This document shows, piece by piece, positions 1 through 7,246 of a stretch of DNA of 32,854 bases. The stretch covers positions 1 to 32,854 of the forward strand of contig QWOO01000247.1 of NCBI GenBank assembly GCA_003669615.1, given 5' to 3'. A model generated the notes under the pieces. It saw nothing but the letters and a program-made list of their open reading frames with translations, was not told the origin of the DNA and did not search any database. The stretch comes from Planctomycetota bacterium (GTDB lineage: Bacteria > Planctomycetota > Planctomycetia > Planctomycetales > Planctomycetaceae). How positions within the stretch are numbered: the first letter of the stretch is position 1; the number at the start of each line of letters is the position of its first letter. Both the position numbers and the translations under genes were made by a program.

Positions 1-272
1 ATCACATAGTCCGAATCCGTAAGGTCCTTCTCTGCCAGCAACGACTTCACGCGAGGATCTGAGTTGCGGTGAATCACCTGCACCCAGGAACTGGAGCGAT
101 ACGCCGGCACCTGACGCTGAAACATCATGTAACCAACGCCCACACCCAGAAGCCCCAGCACAATCACGAACGATTTTCGGCGTTTCAGAAAACCGACGAT
201 GTCCAGACCTCCAGCCTGATCTTCGTTATTCTGAGGATGAACAAGCTGATTTTCGTAGGGCATACTTGGCAC
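1..272 (-). CDS. Wzz/GumC-like polysaccharide chain-length protein, N-terminal part (cut by window edge)
   Basis: The visible part is about 90 residues and runs off the left edge. It has a short polar N-terminus, then a segment reading DIVGFLKRRKSFVIVLGLLG, which is the charged-then-hydrophobic membrane entry typical of Wzz-type polysaccharide co-polymerases, followed by periplasmic-looking sequence (AYRSSSWVQVIHR). I place the start at a GTG at 272 because an AGGAG box sits seven bases upstream of it; an in-frame ATG at 263 has no well-spaced box. Proteins of this family set polymer length in Wzy-dependent exopolysaccharide export and sometimes carry a C-terminal tyrosine kinase, which cannot be judged here. 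The Wzy-like and WecA-like genes upstream on the same strand support the role. Confidence 0.72.
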   Translation of the reverse strand, partial: MPSMPYENQLVHPQNNEDQAGGLDIVGFLKRRKSFVIVLGLLGVGVGYMMFQRQVPAYRSSSWVQVIHRNSDPRVKSLLAEKDLTDSDYV

Positions 273-340
273 GAGAGAACTCCTGAATTCGAGCCGCTTT
301 TGAACGGACGCTCCTGTATCAGTCGAAACTTGCGTCGACT

Positions 341-361
341 TTCCCATTGTGAGACGAATTG
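341..361 (-). promoter_or_regulatory. Candidate shared exopolysaccharide control motif, copy A
   Basis: On the plus strand it reads TTCCCA-TT-GTGAGACGAA-T-TG. A second copy at 5487-5507 differs only at three positions (18 of 21 identical). It lies 69 bp upstream of the GTG start of the chain-length gene. The function (operator or promoter element) is inferred from position and conservation between two functionally related genes. Confidence 0.4.
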
Positions 362-561
362 ACCCCATTATCCACAACAGACCCGTTAATTCAGAAACTC
401 TCAGCACATCCACTGCCATCCGGAAAGCCTGGGAGAAATGGAGAACTCGGATGCACAAAATCAACATTCACCCTATGCCCGGGAAATCGCCATCCAGGGA
501 CAAAAAGTCAATCCTGGGGGTGGACGCTGAATGTGTATGCATTTTCAATCGTGGCTCTCTC

Positions 562-591
562 TGCTCTTGGCCTGTCGGCTCCGGGTTAAAC
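562..591 (-). repeat. Dispersed repeat, single arm of the 5890-5950 hairpin
   Basis: Read on the minus strand it matches 28 of 30 bases of 5890-5919, with the core GTTTAACCCG followed by GCCGACAGGCCAAGAGCA. Here only one arm is present, so it does not form the hairpin seen at the other copy. Confidence 0.6.
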
Positions 592-678
592 TTCACAAAA
601 CCGGGCGTTGAATCATTCAAGAACGGTGAGAGACATCCTGCTGGCACGTTTCGAAGTTGCGCATTTGCGGCCATCACA

Positions 679-952
679 ACCCGAAACGTAAGTGAGGGAT
701 TGAGCTGTCGCGTTTTACAAGTGTTGCGGGTGTAGTCACGGATTTCGGTAGGTCCTGCCTGCCGGGCAGGACTTCGCGGCTTGCCGCGACCTCTGTGCAT
801 GTGAACCGCCAGTATCGGCCTGCCGTCTCATTGGCACGTCGCACGGGGTTCGCCTGCGGCGAAAGTCCTTTCCGGCAGAAAGGACCTACTTTAACAACGA
901 TCCGCGACTACACCCCATGTTGCCGAAAATCCGTCGCTGACGCGTCGGGTTA
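679..952. repeat. Long imperfect palindrome built of two inverted REP-like units
   Basis: The left arm (about 679-795) and the reverse complement of the right arm (about 845-952) share, in the same order, an AACCCGA start, a GTGTAGTC-CGGAT block, a GTAGGTCCT-CTGCCGG-AGGACTT block and a GCG-rich block. Each arm contains two small hairpins of its own: 752-772 and 774-789 on the left, 849-863 and 864-886 on the right. The layout resembles a pair of REP units in opposite orientation. Confidence 0.65.
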
Positions 953-1069
953 TGATAATCCCTTGTGTTTTTGGACCGCTGCTCCTCGGCAGTCTTGAAC
1001 AGCGCAACTTCAAAACTGGCGTGTCAGCATGAAGTTGCAGGCTCTTTTGACGCCACAGAGACTCGCCAG

Positions 1070-3748
1070 CTACTTGTACGTTGTCGGGGGCAATTTGATC
1101 AGCCTCTCAAGTGAACCGTCTATCTCTTTGTCTGACGAATCAAAGCTCTGCACCCGAAGCCATTCGTCATACGCTTCACCATTGCGACCCGACCGTTCCA
1201 GGACTTTCGCCCGGTTCTTTCTAAGTGGCACGTTCCGAGGATGTTCGAACAAACACCCGTCAAGATACTGGAGCGCCTCTTCAGCAGCCCCCGTGGCCTC
1301 CAAATGCTGAACGCGAGCGATCACGATCTGGTCTGTAGCACGCGGACGATCGCTTTTCCAAATTTGTGAAGCCTTTGCAAACAGAGGCTGCTGAATCGCC
1401 GGCACGCCATTTAATTCCACTGCACATTTCACACAGGCCTCGTAGGTGGAAGGCATAAACCAGTCGAGCGCTACGTCCGCTCCGAGCGACGTCGTCAGCC
1501 GCCTCATAATTTGCGGATAGAACACGTCCGATGCCGCGAGGGACTGAGCCCAGCAGGACCGGCAATCTTCCGTTCTTCCCACCTGAAGCATAAATGATCC
1601 CAAGGCAAACAATGCCGGGGCTCCATGCGGCTCCGAGAACCTCACGTAGTTCATTGTGCCGTGCGATTCAGAATACTTGTCCATCAAAAATTCATTGGCA
1701 GCCAAAGGAAGACCAATCGTGAGGACACACGACGACTGCTCCATCAGCCGCCGCGATTCCGTGTGCCACGGATACTTTTGAAGTGCCGATTCCACTTCGC
1801 TGCGCACGGCCAGCTTCATAGTGTCCGATGCCTTTTCATCCAGAATTCGGTCAGCTAACCGAACGGGTGTCAGTTCTCGAAATACATTTTCTGCCTGCGC
1901 GACCGTGAGCCCTTTTTCCTTCAGCAGTCCGGTGGTCAACTCACGCTGGAACAACAGTTCCAAAAACAACACCCGGGTGCGGTGTCCCTGAAGATCATCG
2001 GGACAACGCTCCAGTGCGATGCTTAACTGCTTCAGCATGGCATCGCCGGAATCCATCAAAACCGCCAAATCCGGACGATTCAGCAAACGCTCGGCCGGCA
2101 CGATGGCTTCAAAAACGCGAGCAGCTGCAGTGGTATTCGGGATCAGTGCCGCCGTGGAAATTACGAGTGACAGCCAGATTCCGACAACAAGCAGACCAGG
2201 CAGCTTGAGGTACCATTCTTCCGAGGTTGATCCCTTTTCAACGCCGCTTCCAGACGCCAGCGAGTACTTTTCCAGGAGCACGACAAGAACGACAACAACT
2301 CCTGCGACGGACGGCAACGATATTCCGTAGTCAAAAAAAGCGGCCCCGGCCAAGGCAGCTCCCAGAAAGACCACGGAACTGCCGAGGCGATCCGCCAGAT
2401 CAGTCTTCCTGTTCTGTCGGACTGTTTTCAGGGTCGTCGCGCGACGAGCAAAAACCAGCGCCAGTACGACAAACGCCAGCATGCAAACAACGCCGGCCAG
2501 GCCGGACTCCACAAATAATTCCACGTACTGATTGTCAGCTCTCTGGAACCATTTCCCGGTGTAATGCCGCTGATACGGCAGGGTCGCAAAACGATACGCA
2601 CCAAGACCGGAACCGAGAAATGGAAAATCAAAACCACTCTGTAACGAATCGGACCAGTGCAACAGACGGCCGGTGGATTCCGAAACCGGATCCTTCAGCG
2701 TTTGCAGTTCCGAAAGGACGATCGTATCAAGCTCCATCAGCACCAAGAGCGAACAACTCACCGCCACAAGCACCAACACACTACATGTGGCTGCCAGTAA
2801 TCGCCCACTGAACGAGCGACTGACCAGGAATGCTATCAGTCCAAGTACTGCGGCACTGACGCCGGCTCGCGACAACGTGACAGCGATCGCGGCCATCAGC
2901 AAAATGACGGCACTGATCGCCAGAATCTGCATGGGCGTGAGGTCCGCGATGCGTCCGACAAAGGTCATCCATGCCTCCCGAAATCTCTCGGTACTCGAAG
3001 CGCGGAGCCGTGAGGTCCGAGCCTCTGCCGGATGCCTGCTCTGGAAAAGCACACCCATCAGGAACAAAGCAGCTGCCAGGCACGAGATCAGCCAACCGGC
3101 GGCATTATTGGGATTCACGAAACAACCGAAAGGCGTTGTTTCACTGATTTTCCAGTCATTCCCGATCACGACGGCCCCGCCGCTGAGCTGTTGCGGGATG
3201 GCGAACACAGACATGGCGCAGCCGCTGAATACGAGCGTGGCTGCAACAAGCAACAAGTGAGTCCGGCTGCGTGCTGCTTCAAACACCACCAGCGTCACAA
3301 GAACGAGTGACATCATCCGACTCACCCACTGTCGCGTTTCCGCTGGCATCACACTGCGAGGCGAACGCGTGAACGCGATCGCGGGATCCAACGTGGCTGG
3401 CAACTGATCGACAAGCTCAAATTGAACGGCGTGCTCCATCTGAAGAACCGGTGGGGTGCAGATGGGCACGAGCTGAATTACGCCAATCAGTGCCATTCCC
3501 AGCAGCGGAAGACAGGTCAATGGAAGTCGCCTGCCCCAATCTCCGCAGAGCAACATTCCTGCCAAAGTGCACGCCCCTGCGATAACTGCCCCTGCCTGCA
3601 GAACCAGGTCCGCCTGAGGAATGGCACCTCCAAGAAACCATGGAACCACGGCAACCGCAAGCGTCGTGATGGCCAAACCCAGGATGCGAAGACCTTCCCC
3701 GATTCGATTCGCCGCACTTGTTTCCGTTTCGTGTGTGTCTGCCGGCAT
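1070..3748 (-). CDS. O-antigen ligase/polymerase (Wzy-C)-like membrane protein with C-terminal TPR region
   Basis: The protein has 892 residues. The first 550 or so are strongly hydrophobic with about a dozen likely membrane segments. The loop near residues 375-425 (LGSGLGAYRF, then ADNQYVELFVESGLAG) is the conserved region of the Wzy_C/O-antigen ligase family. From about residue 560 the protein becomes soluble and helical with TPR-like pairs (LFALGSFMLQVGRTEDCRSCW; EALQYLDGCLFEHPRNVPLR). It probably polymerises or ligates exported polysaccharide units at the cytoplasmic membrane; the TPR part would face the periplasm. It lies 107 bp downstream of a WecA-like gene on the same strand, suggesting an operon. 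Whether it is polymerase or ligase cannot be decided from sequence alone. Confidence 0.8.
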   Translation of the reverse strand: MPADTHETETSAANRIGEGLRILGLAITTLAVAVVPWFLGGAIPQADLVLQAGAVIAGACTLAGMLLCGDWGRRLPLTCLPLLGMALIGVIQLVPICTPPVLQMEHAVQFELVDQLPATLDPAIAFTRSPRSVMPAETRQWVSRMMSLVLVTLVVFEAARSRTHLLLVAATLVFSGCAMSVFAIPQQLSGGAVVIGNDWKISETTPFGCFVNPNNAAGWLISCLAAALFLMGVLFQSRHPAEARTSRLRASSTERFREAWMTFVGRIADLTPMQILAISAVILLMAAIAVTLSRAGVSAAVLGLIAFLVSRSFSGRLLAATCSVLVLVAVSCSLLVLMELDTIVLSELQTLKDPVSESTGRLLHWSDSLQSGFDFPFLGSGLGAYRFATLPYQRHYTGKWFQRADNQYVELFVESGLAGVVCMLAFVVLALVFARRATTLKTVRQNRKTDLADRLGSSVVFLGAALAGAAFFDYGISLPSVAGVVVVLVVLLEKYSLASGSGVEKGSTSEEWYLKLPGLLVVGIWLSLVISTAALIPNTTAAARVFEAIVPAERLLNRPDLAVLMDSGDAMLKQLSIALERCPDDLQGHRTRVLFLELLFQRELTTGLLKEKGLTVAQAENVFRELTPVRLADRILDEKASDTMKLAVRSEVESALQKYPWHTESRRLMEQSSCVLTIGLPLAANEFLMDKYSESHGTMNYVRFSEPHGAPALFALGSFMLQVGRTEDCRSCWAQSLAASDVFYPQIMRRLTTSLGADVALDWFMPSTYEACVKCAVELNGVPAIQQPLFAKASQIWKSDRPRATDQIVIARVQHLEATGAAEEALQYLDGCLFEHPRNVPLRKNRAKVLERSGRNGEAYDEWLRVQSFDSSDKEIDGSLERLIKLPPTTYK

Positions 3749-3791
3749 TCGTCAGGAACTCTCTACCGACAGGCGGTTCCGGAGTGATAGC

Positions 3792-3820
3792 GTTTCTTCA
3801 ACGTGGCCATCTGAAGAAAC
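3792..3820. repeat. Nine-base perfect inverted repeat between two exopolysaccharide genes
   Basis: GTTTCTTCA (3792-3800) and TGAAGAAAC (3812-3820) can form a nine-pair stem with an 11-base loop in the 107-bp spacer between the WecA-like and Wzy-like genes. No T-tract follows on the minus strand, so it is not a standard terminator; it could modulate the mRNA. Confidence 0.35.
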
Positions 3821-3855
3821 GAAAACCGTGACACCACGAGACCTCTGGGGCCGAG

Positions 3856-5400
3856 TCAATTCAGTGCATTTTCAATCATCGATGTTCGGCTCGCAGCAAC
3901 GGCAACATCGTGCATAGTCACCGCCGTCGGCAATCGTCGACTGATAAGGTGAGTGACGATATCTCGCAATTGCCCTTCAAACGGACGCAGTCCGATCATC
4001 AGCTCATTCACCCACTCCACCACAGCACCTTCAGGCGCTGCCGCTGCCAGACGCACGTGACCCGCTCGAATGCCATTGACAATGAGCGGAATGTCTGAAC
4101 GCCAGACATCGTGCAGTTCTCCCCGGGAACGTGATCGCCAAGTCCCGTGATATTCTTCGCCCATACTGGGCATGTTGATCATCAGGTCGACGCCGTCCAG
4201 CCCATGCTTTTCGGCAAATTCCGTCAAGGTTTGCCACAGGTGCTCCCAGGTGTGCTGGCCGTGCAGACGGACTTGTTCATCATGCAGAACAGGACTCGGG
4301 TCCGCTGTCTTCCGCACAAGCGAACTGGCAAAACGACGCAGGCGATTGGTCAGCAGATTGAGTTCCGCATGCCCAAAAGAGCGAGTAACAACCAGCAGAG
4401 AGAGGGCTGTCAGAACCCCGATGATGGCAATCAGGTCGCTACCCAGCGCCGCACCCGCAATCGCTCCAATGCCAGTGAGACTGCAGAGTGAGCCAACCAC
4501 AACCAGCAGTCGAACGCCGGTATGACCTTGACGAACAAGGCAATGATGGAGATGACCGCGGTCCGTTGTATATATACTTCGCCCGGTCAGTCGACGCCGG
4601 ACGATGGCCATCGCGACATCAAAAATTGGGATCGCCCAGATAGCCGTCGGCATAATCAAAGCAACAGCCGCGTACTGCTTCAGCGAACACTTCAAAGCAA
4701 CACACCCAAGAACCAGCCCGATCAACATGCTTCCCGAGTCGCCCAGAAACATTCGGGCGGGGGGCAGGTTGTAGACCAGAAAACCGCTTAGTGCTCCCGC
4801 AAGTGCAAGAGAAATCAGCAGACCATCAGGTCGACCACCGAGGATAAAAGTCACAGCCGCAACGGAGAGACTGAGAATGATTCCCGTGGTACTGGCGAGA
4901 CCATCCACTCCGTCAATCAAGTTCAGTGCGTTGATCGCCCCCAGAATCCAGAAGACCGTCACGAAGGGAGCCACATCACCGAATTCCAGCGGATACCCCA
5001 GGATCTCGATACGCTGAATCATAATCCCCGACGGAACCATCACCACGGCCGCAAGAAACTGGCCGGCAAGCTTCTGGCGGCCACGTAAACCGAAGCGATC
5101 GTCGAGCAGGCCAACGAAGACTATCAGCAGTGAAGCGCATGCCAGCGACATCAAAAAGCGAACGTCGCCTTCGTTTGATTTGAGCAAGTCAGGATAGGCA
5201 ACACTTGTGGCCAGCACGGCAATGACGATCGACAGCAGAACTGTCGGACCACCCGTGAGCGGGACTGCCTTTGAATGCAACTTTCGATGACCGTCAGGCC
5301 TGTCGACCAGGCCTATCCGGCGCGCGACAATTGCCATTAACGGTGAGATCACCACCGCAGCGATAACGGAAGTGATAATGGTGAGCAAGGGGAAGTTCAT
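3856..5400 (-). CDS. WecA/MraY-family polyprenyl-phosphate sugar-1-phosphate transferase with C-terminal extension
   Basis: The protein has 514 residues. Residues 1-340 show the family's hallmarks: ten or so membrane segments, DRPDGHRKLH near residue 33, the metal-binding GLLDDRFG near residue 97, NLIDGVDGLAS near residue 160, MFLGDSGS near residue 217, and the cytosolic HLHHCLVRQGH loop near residue 284. Such enzymes transfer a sugar-1-phosphate (GlcNAc-1-P or similar) to undecaprenyl phosphate, the first step of O-antigen, teichoic acid or exopolysaccharide assembly. Family members are usually about 320-380 residues; here a further soluble stretch of about 160 residues follows, which I do not recognise. 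No Shine-Dalgarno box is visible before the ATG. It heads the exopolysaccharide genes on this strand. Confidence 0.88.
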   Translation of the reverse strand: MNFPLLTIITSVIAAVVISPLMAIVARRIGLVDRPDGHRKLHSKAVPLTGGPTVLLSIVIAVLATSVAYPDLLKSNEGDVRFLMSLACASLLIVFVGLLDDRFGLRGRQKLAGQFLAAVVMVPSGIMIQRIEILGYPLEFGDVAPFVTVFWILGAINALNLIDGVDGLASTTGIILSLSVAAVTFILGGRPDGLLISLALAGALSGFLVYNLPPARMFLGDSGSMLIGLVLGCVALKCSLKQYAAVALIMPTAIWAIPIFDVAMAIVRRRLTGRSIYTTDRGHLHHCLVRQGHTGVRLLVVVGSLCSLTGIGAIAGAALGSDLIAIIGVLTALSLLVVTRSFGHAELNLLTNRLRRFASSLVRKTADPSPVLHDEQVRLHGQHTWEHLWQTLTEFAEKHGLDGVDLMINMPSMGEEYHGTWRSRSRGELHDVWRSDIPLIVNGIRAGHVRLAAAAPEGAVVEWVNELMIGLRPFEGQLRDIVTHLISRRLPTAVTMHDVAVAASRTSMIENALN

Positions 5401-5486
5401 TCAGGTCGCGTCAATCATTGAGTAGACAGCCAAAGCTCTCATTCACCGCGGAGTTTCTATACCCGCATCAGCCGTCTCGGTAGGGA

Positions 5487-5507
5487 TTCCCAACGTGAGA
5501 CGAACTG
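5487..5507 (-). promoter_or_regulatory. Candidate shared exopolysaccharide control motif, copy B
   Basis: On the plus strand it reads TTCCCA-AC-GTGAGACGAA-C-TG, 18 of 21 identical to 341-361. It lies 87 bp upstream of the WecA-like start and in the same orientation relative to the gene as copy A is to its gene. A control function is inferred. Confidence 0.4.
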
Positions 5508-5835
5508 CTGAGGTCTACTGCCTCCGCAAATTCCCTGCCAAACCGGTTAAGGTCTCTCGTTTGCCATGGAGCGGCAAACGGCGATGAACAGAAAACTTGC
5601 AGACTTTGTTCCCTTAAGCAGAGATTGCGATCATGGTGTAGACTCGCAACCCGTTGCAAGCATGCAATCAATGAATCACAGAAAACTCATTCAATGTTCA
5701 CAGACCCCACCATCGCTCCCAAACGTGGTGTTGACACAAATCCCCCAGACGTCGTCATTCAACATCTCGCCATTACAACCTGCGCGAAAAATGGGCAGGT
5801 ACTGAGCTTCCGGCAGCCGTGCTGATGATTCCTCT

Positions 5836-5977
5836 CTAGCGTAGTGTCTCACTCAGATGGGAGCTTAATAGAGTAGAGTGTTTTGTCTTGTTTAACCCGT
5901 GGCCGACAGGCCAAGAGCAAAAAACCTGGCCTGTCGGCCACGGGTTAAACGAAGGGATTTGAGAGACACTCCACTAG
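5836..5977. repeat. MITE-like palindromic element with a 24-bp perfect inner hairpin
   Basis: The ends are inverted: CTAGCGTAGTGTCTCAC at 5836-5852 and the reverse complement CTAGTGGAGTGTCTCTC at 5961-5977 match at 14 of 17 positions. In the middle, 5890-5913 and 5927-5950 form a perfect 24-bp inverted repeat around a 13-base loop. A 30-base copy of the inner arm occurs at 562-591. No transposase is inside, so it would depend on one elsewhere if mobile. Confidence 0.6.
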
Positions 5978-6179
5978 CCACCTGACCGCTCACGGAAGAA
6001 TCCTTAAGTCCACGCCATTGACTCAAAGCGCAACGGCGTTGGCGTACGGAGATCTGAGCGCGCGGGGTACGAGAGTGCCCTGATTCCTTGCGATGGGACC
6101 GGGCAAAGCATTGGATTCACATCCCCCTCTGGCCTGACAGTCCACGTCATCGCGGCGCAAAGTGGCCTGCGGGAACGCG

Positions 6180-6971
6180 TCAGATCATGAAATCTGTTTC
6201 GCGGCAGAGGATTCTGTCGACCAGATCCTGGGGGAAATCCGCGGCCGGCGACCGCTCCGGATCAAGGTCTGTGGGATTAATACCACAGTAGACGCTCCAG
6301 GGCCCAAGATGCCGCCAGCGGCCGGCTCGTTTGGGCTCGCCAGGCACCACAGGAGTTGTGCAGCGATTACAGCCAATCGTTGAATAGCCCTGCTTATGCA
6401 AGGGGTTCAGAATCACACTGTTTTCGCGGATATAGGCTTCCAGTTGCTCGTCTGTAAAGTTCGCGAGTGGATTGATGCGAAGACAGTTCAGACGCGTATC
6501 GATGGCCAAAATTGGGCAGATACCTCGCCGACCACCGTCTGCTCGCCGCAAACTTCCGATCAACGCGTCATACTGGCCTTTGACAGCGTCTAACGGCTCA
6601 GACTTTCGCATTTCGCAGCACTGCTTTTGGCCATCCGCCGTCAAATACAGAATGCCGTATTTTTCCGTCTGTTCCACCATGGTCATGGCAGGAGTCAGCG
6701 TGTGAATCGACAACCCGTAATGCCTCATCAGCTGATCCCGGGTATCCAGAGTTTCCTGGAACAGCACTCCTGTATCCACAAAAACGACCGGAAGCTTCAC
6801 GGGGATCGAATAAAGCATATGGCAGATGACGTTTCCGGATTCCTGCATGGACGACATGGCGGCCACGCGATCTCCGAAGATCTCCTGCGCCCAGAGCAGC
6901 AATTCCTGAGGTGTGCGGTCATCAAATGCACGATTTAATGCGACAAGATCGGCCTGAGTAAGGCGGGCCAT
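6180..6971 (-). CDS. cysH: Assimilatory adenylyl-sulfate (APS/PAPS) reductase, iron-sulfur type
   Basis: The enzyme reduces activated sulfate to sulfite in cytoplasmic sulfate assimilation. The sequence carries the expected nucleotide-binding segment [14 protein letters not shown], the [13 protein letters not shown] segment, the cysteine pair in [13 protein letters not shown] and the second pair in GCNRCTTPV. These four cysteines bind a [4Fe-4S] cluster in APS reductases and plant-type enzymes and are missing from the E. coli PAPS reductase, so the substrate is more likely APS. The tail [10 protein letters not shown] matches the catalytic CGI-type end. I start at the ATG at 6971 (263 aa, GGA-rich box eight bases upstream) and not the in-frame TTG at 7019. 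No other sulfate-assimilation gene is adjacent. Confidence 0.92.
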   Translation of the reverse strand: MARLTQADLVALNRAFDDRTPQELLLWAQEIFGDRVAAMSSMQESGNVICHMLYSIPVKLPVVFVDTGVLFQETLDTRDQLMRHYGLSIHTLTPAMTMVEQTEKYGILYLTADGQKQCCEMRKSEPLDAVKGQYDALIGSLRRADGGRRGICPILAIDTRLNCLRINPLANFTDEQLEAYIRENSVILNPLHKQGYSTIGCNRCTTPVVPGEPKRAGRWRHLGPWSVYCGINPTDLDPERSPAADFPQDLVDRILCRETDFMI

Positions 6972-7150
6972 GGTTCTTTTCCGAAGTTCGCCCGGAGGCC
7001 GGGAATATCGATCCTTCAAGACGGCCGCCTACCAGCGAATGCTGGATTCAGGGAGCAACCGGCTCAATCTGGGCGAATAATAGCGGCTTTACCATCTGGG
7101 AAAAGACCGACGTCCACGGTCGTGCAGTCCAGCTGACTGGTAAGGGGTGA

Positions 7151-7190
7151 AAACGAAAAGAGCGAAGGCTATTCGGGCCTTCGCTCTTTG
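7151..7190 (-). terminator. Intrinsic terminator of the DUF1598-like gene
   Basis: AAAGAGCGAAGG (7157-7168) and CCTTCGCTCTTT (7178-7189) form a perfect 12-bp stem with a nine-base loop. On the minus strand the stem is followed by TTTTCGTTTTC. It lies 57 bp after the stop of the gene at 7247. Confidence 0.85.
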
Positions 7191-7246
7191 TGTCCACATT
7201 CAGGAAAAGCAAGATGGGCTAAGCAACGGTGGTTGCTCGGTGCCGC

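Larger units (their letters stand above)
273..1069. other. 797-bp intergenic region with repeats and no convincing gene
   Basis: No open frame here looks like a protein; the frames present are low-complexity translations of repeats. The region holds a candidate regulatory motif (341-361), one arm of a dispersed repeat (562-591) and a long imperfect palindrome (about 679-952). It separates the chain-length gene from the Wzy-like gene on the same strand, so the two are probably transcribed separately. Confidence 0.7.
5401..6179. other. 779-bp intergenic region with a MITE-like palindrome
   Basis: I see no convincing gene between the start of the WecA-like gene and the end of cysH. The region contains the second copy of the candidate control motif (5487-5507) and a 142-bp palindromic element (5836-5977). 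The rest shows no tRNA-like or recognised RNA structure. Confidence 0.65.

Noticed and set aside
468-800. Minus-strand frame of 110 codons in the first intergenic region
   Set aside because: It translates the palindromic repeats and has no independent protein-like segment or start signal.
5731-5736. TTGACA as a promoter -35 box
   Set aside because: No -10-like hexamer is found at 16-18 bp and no plus-strand gene follows.
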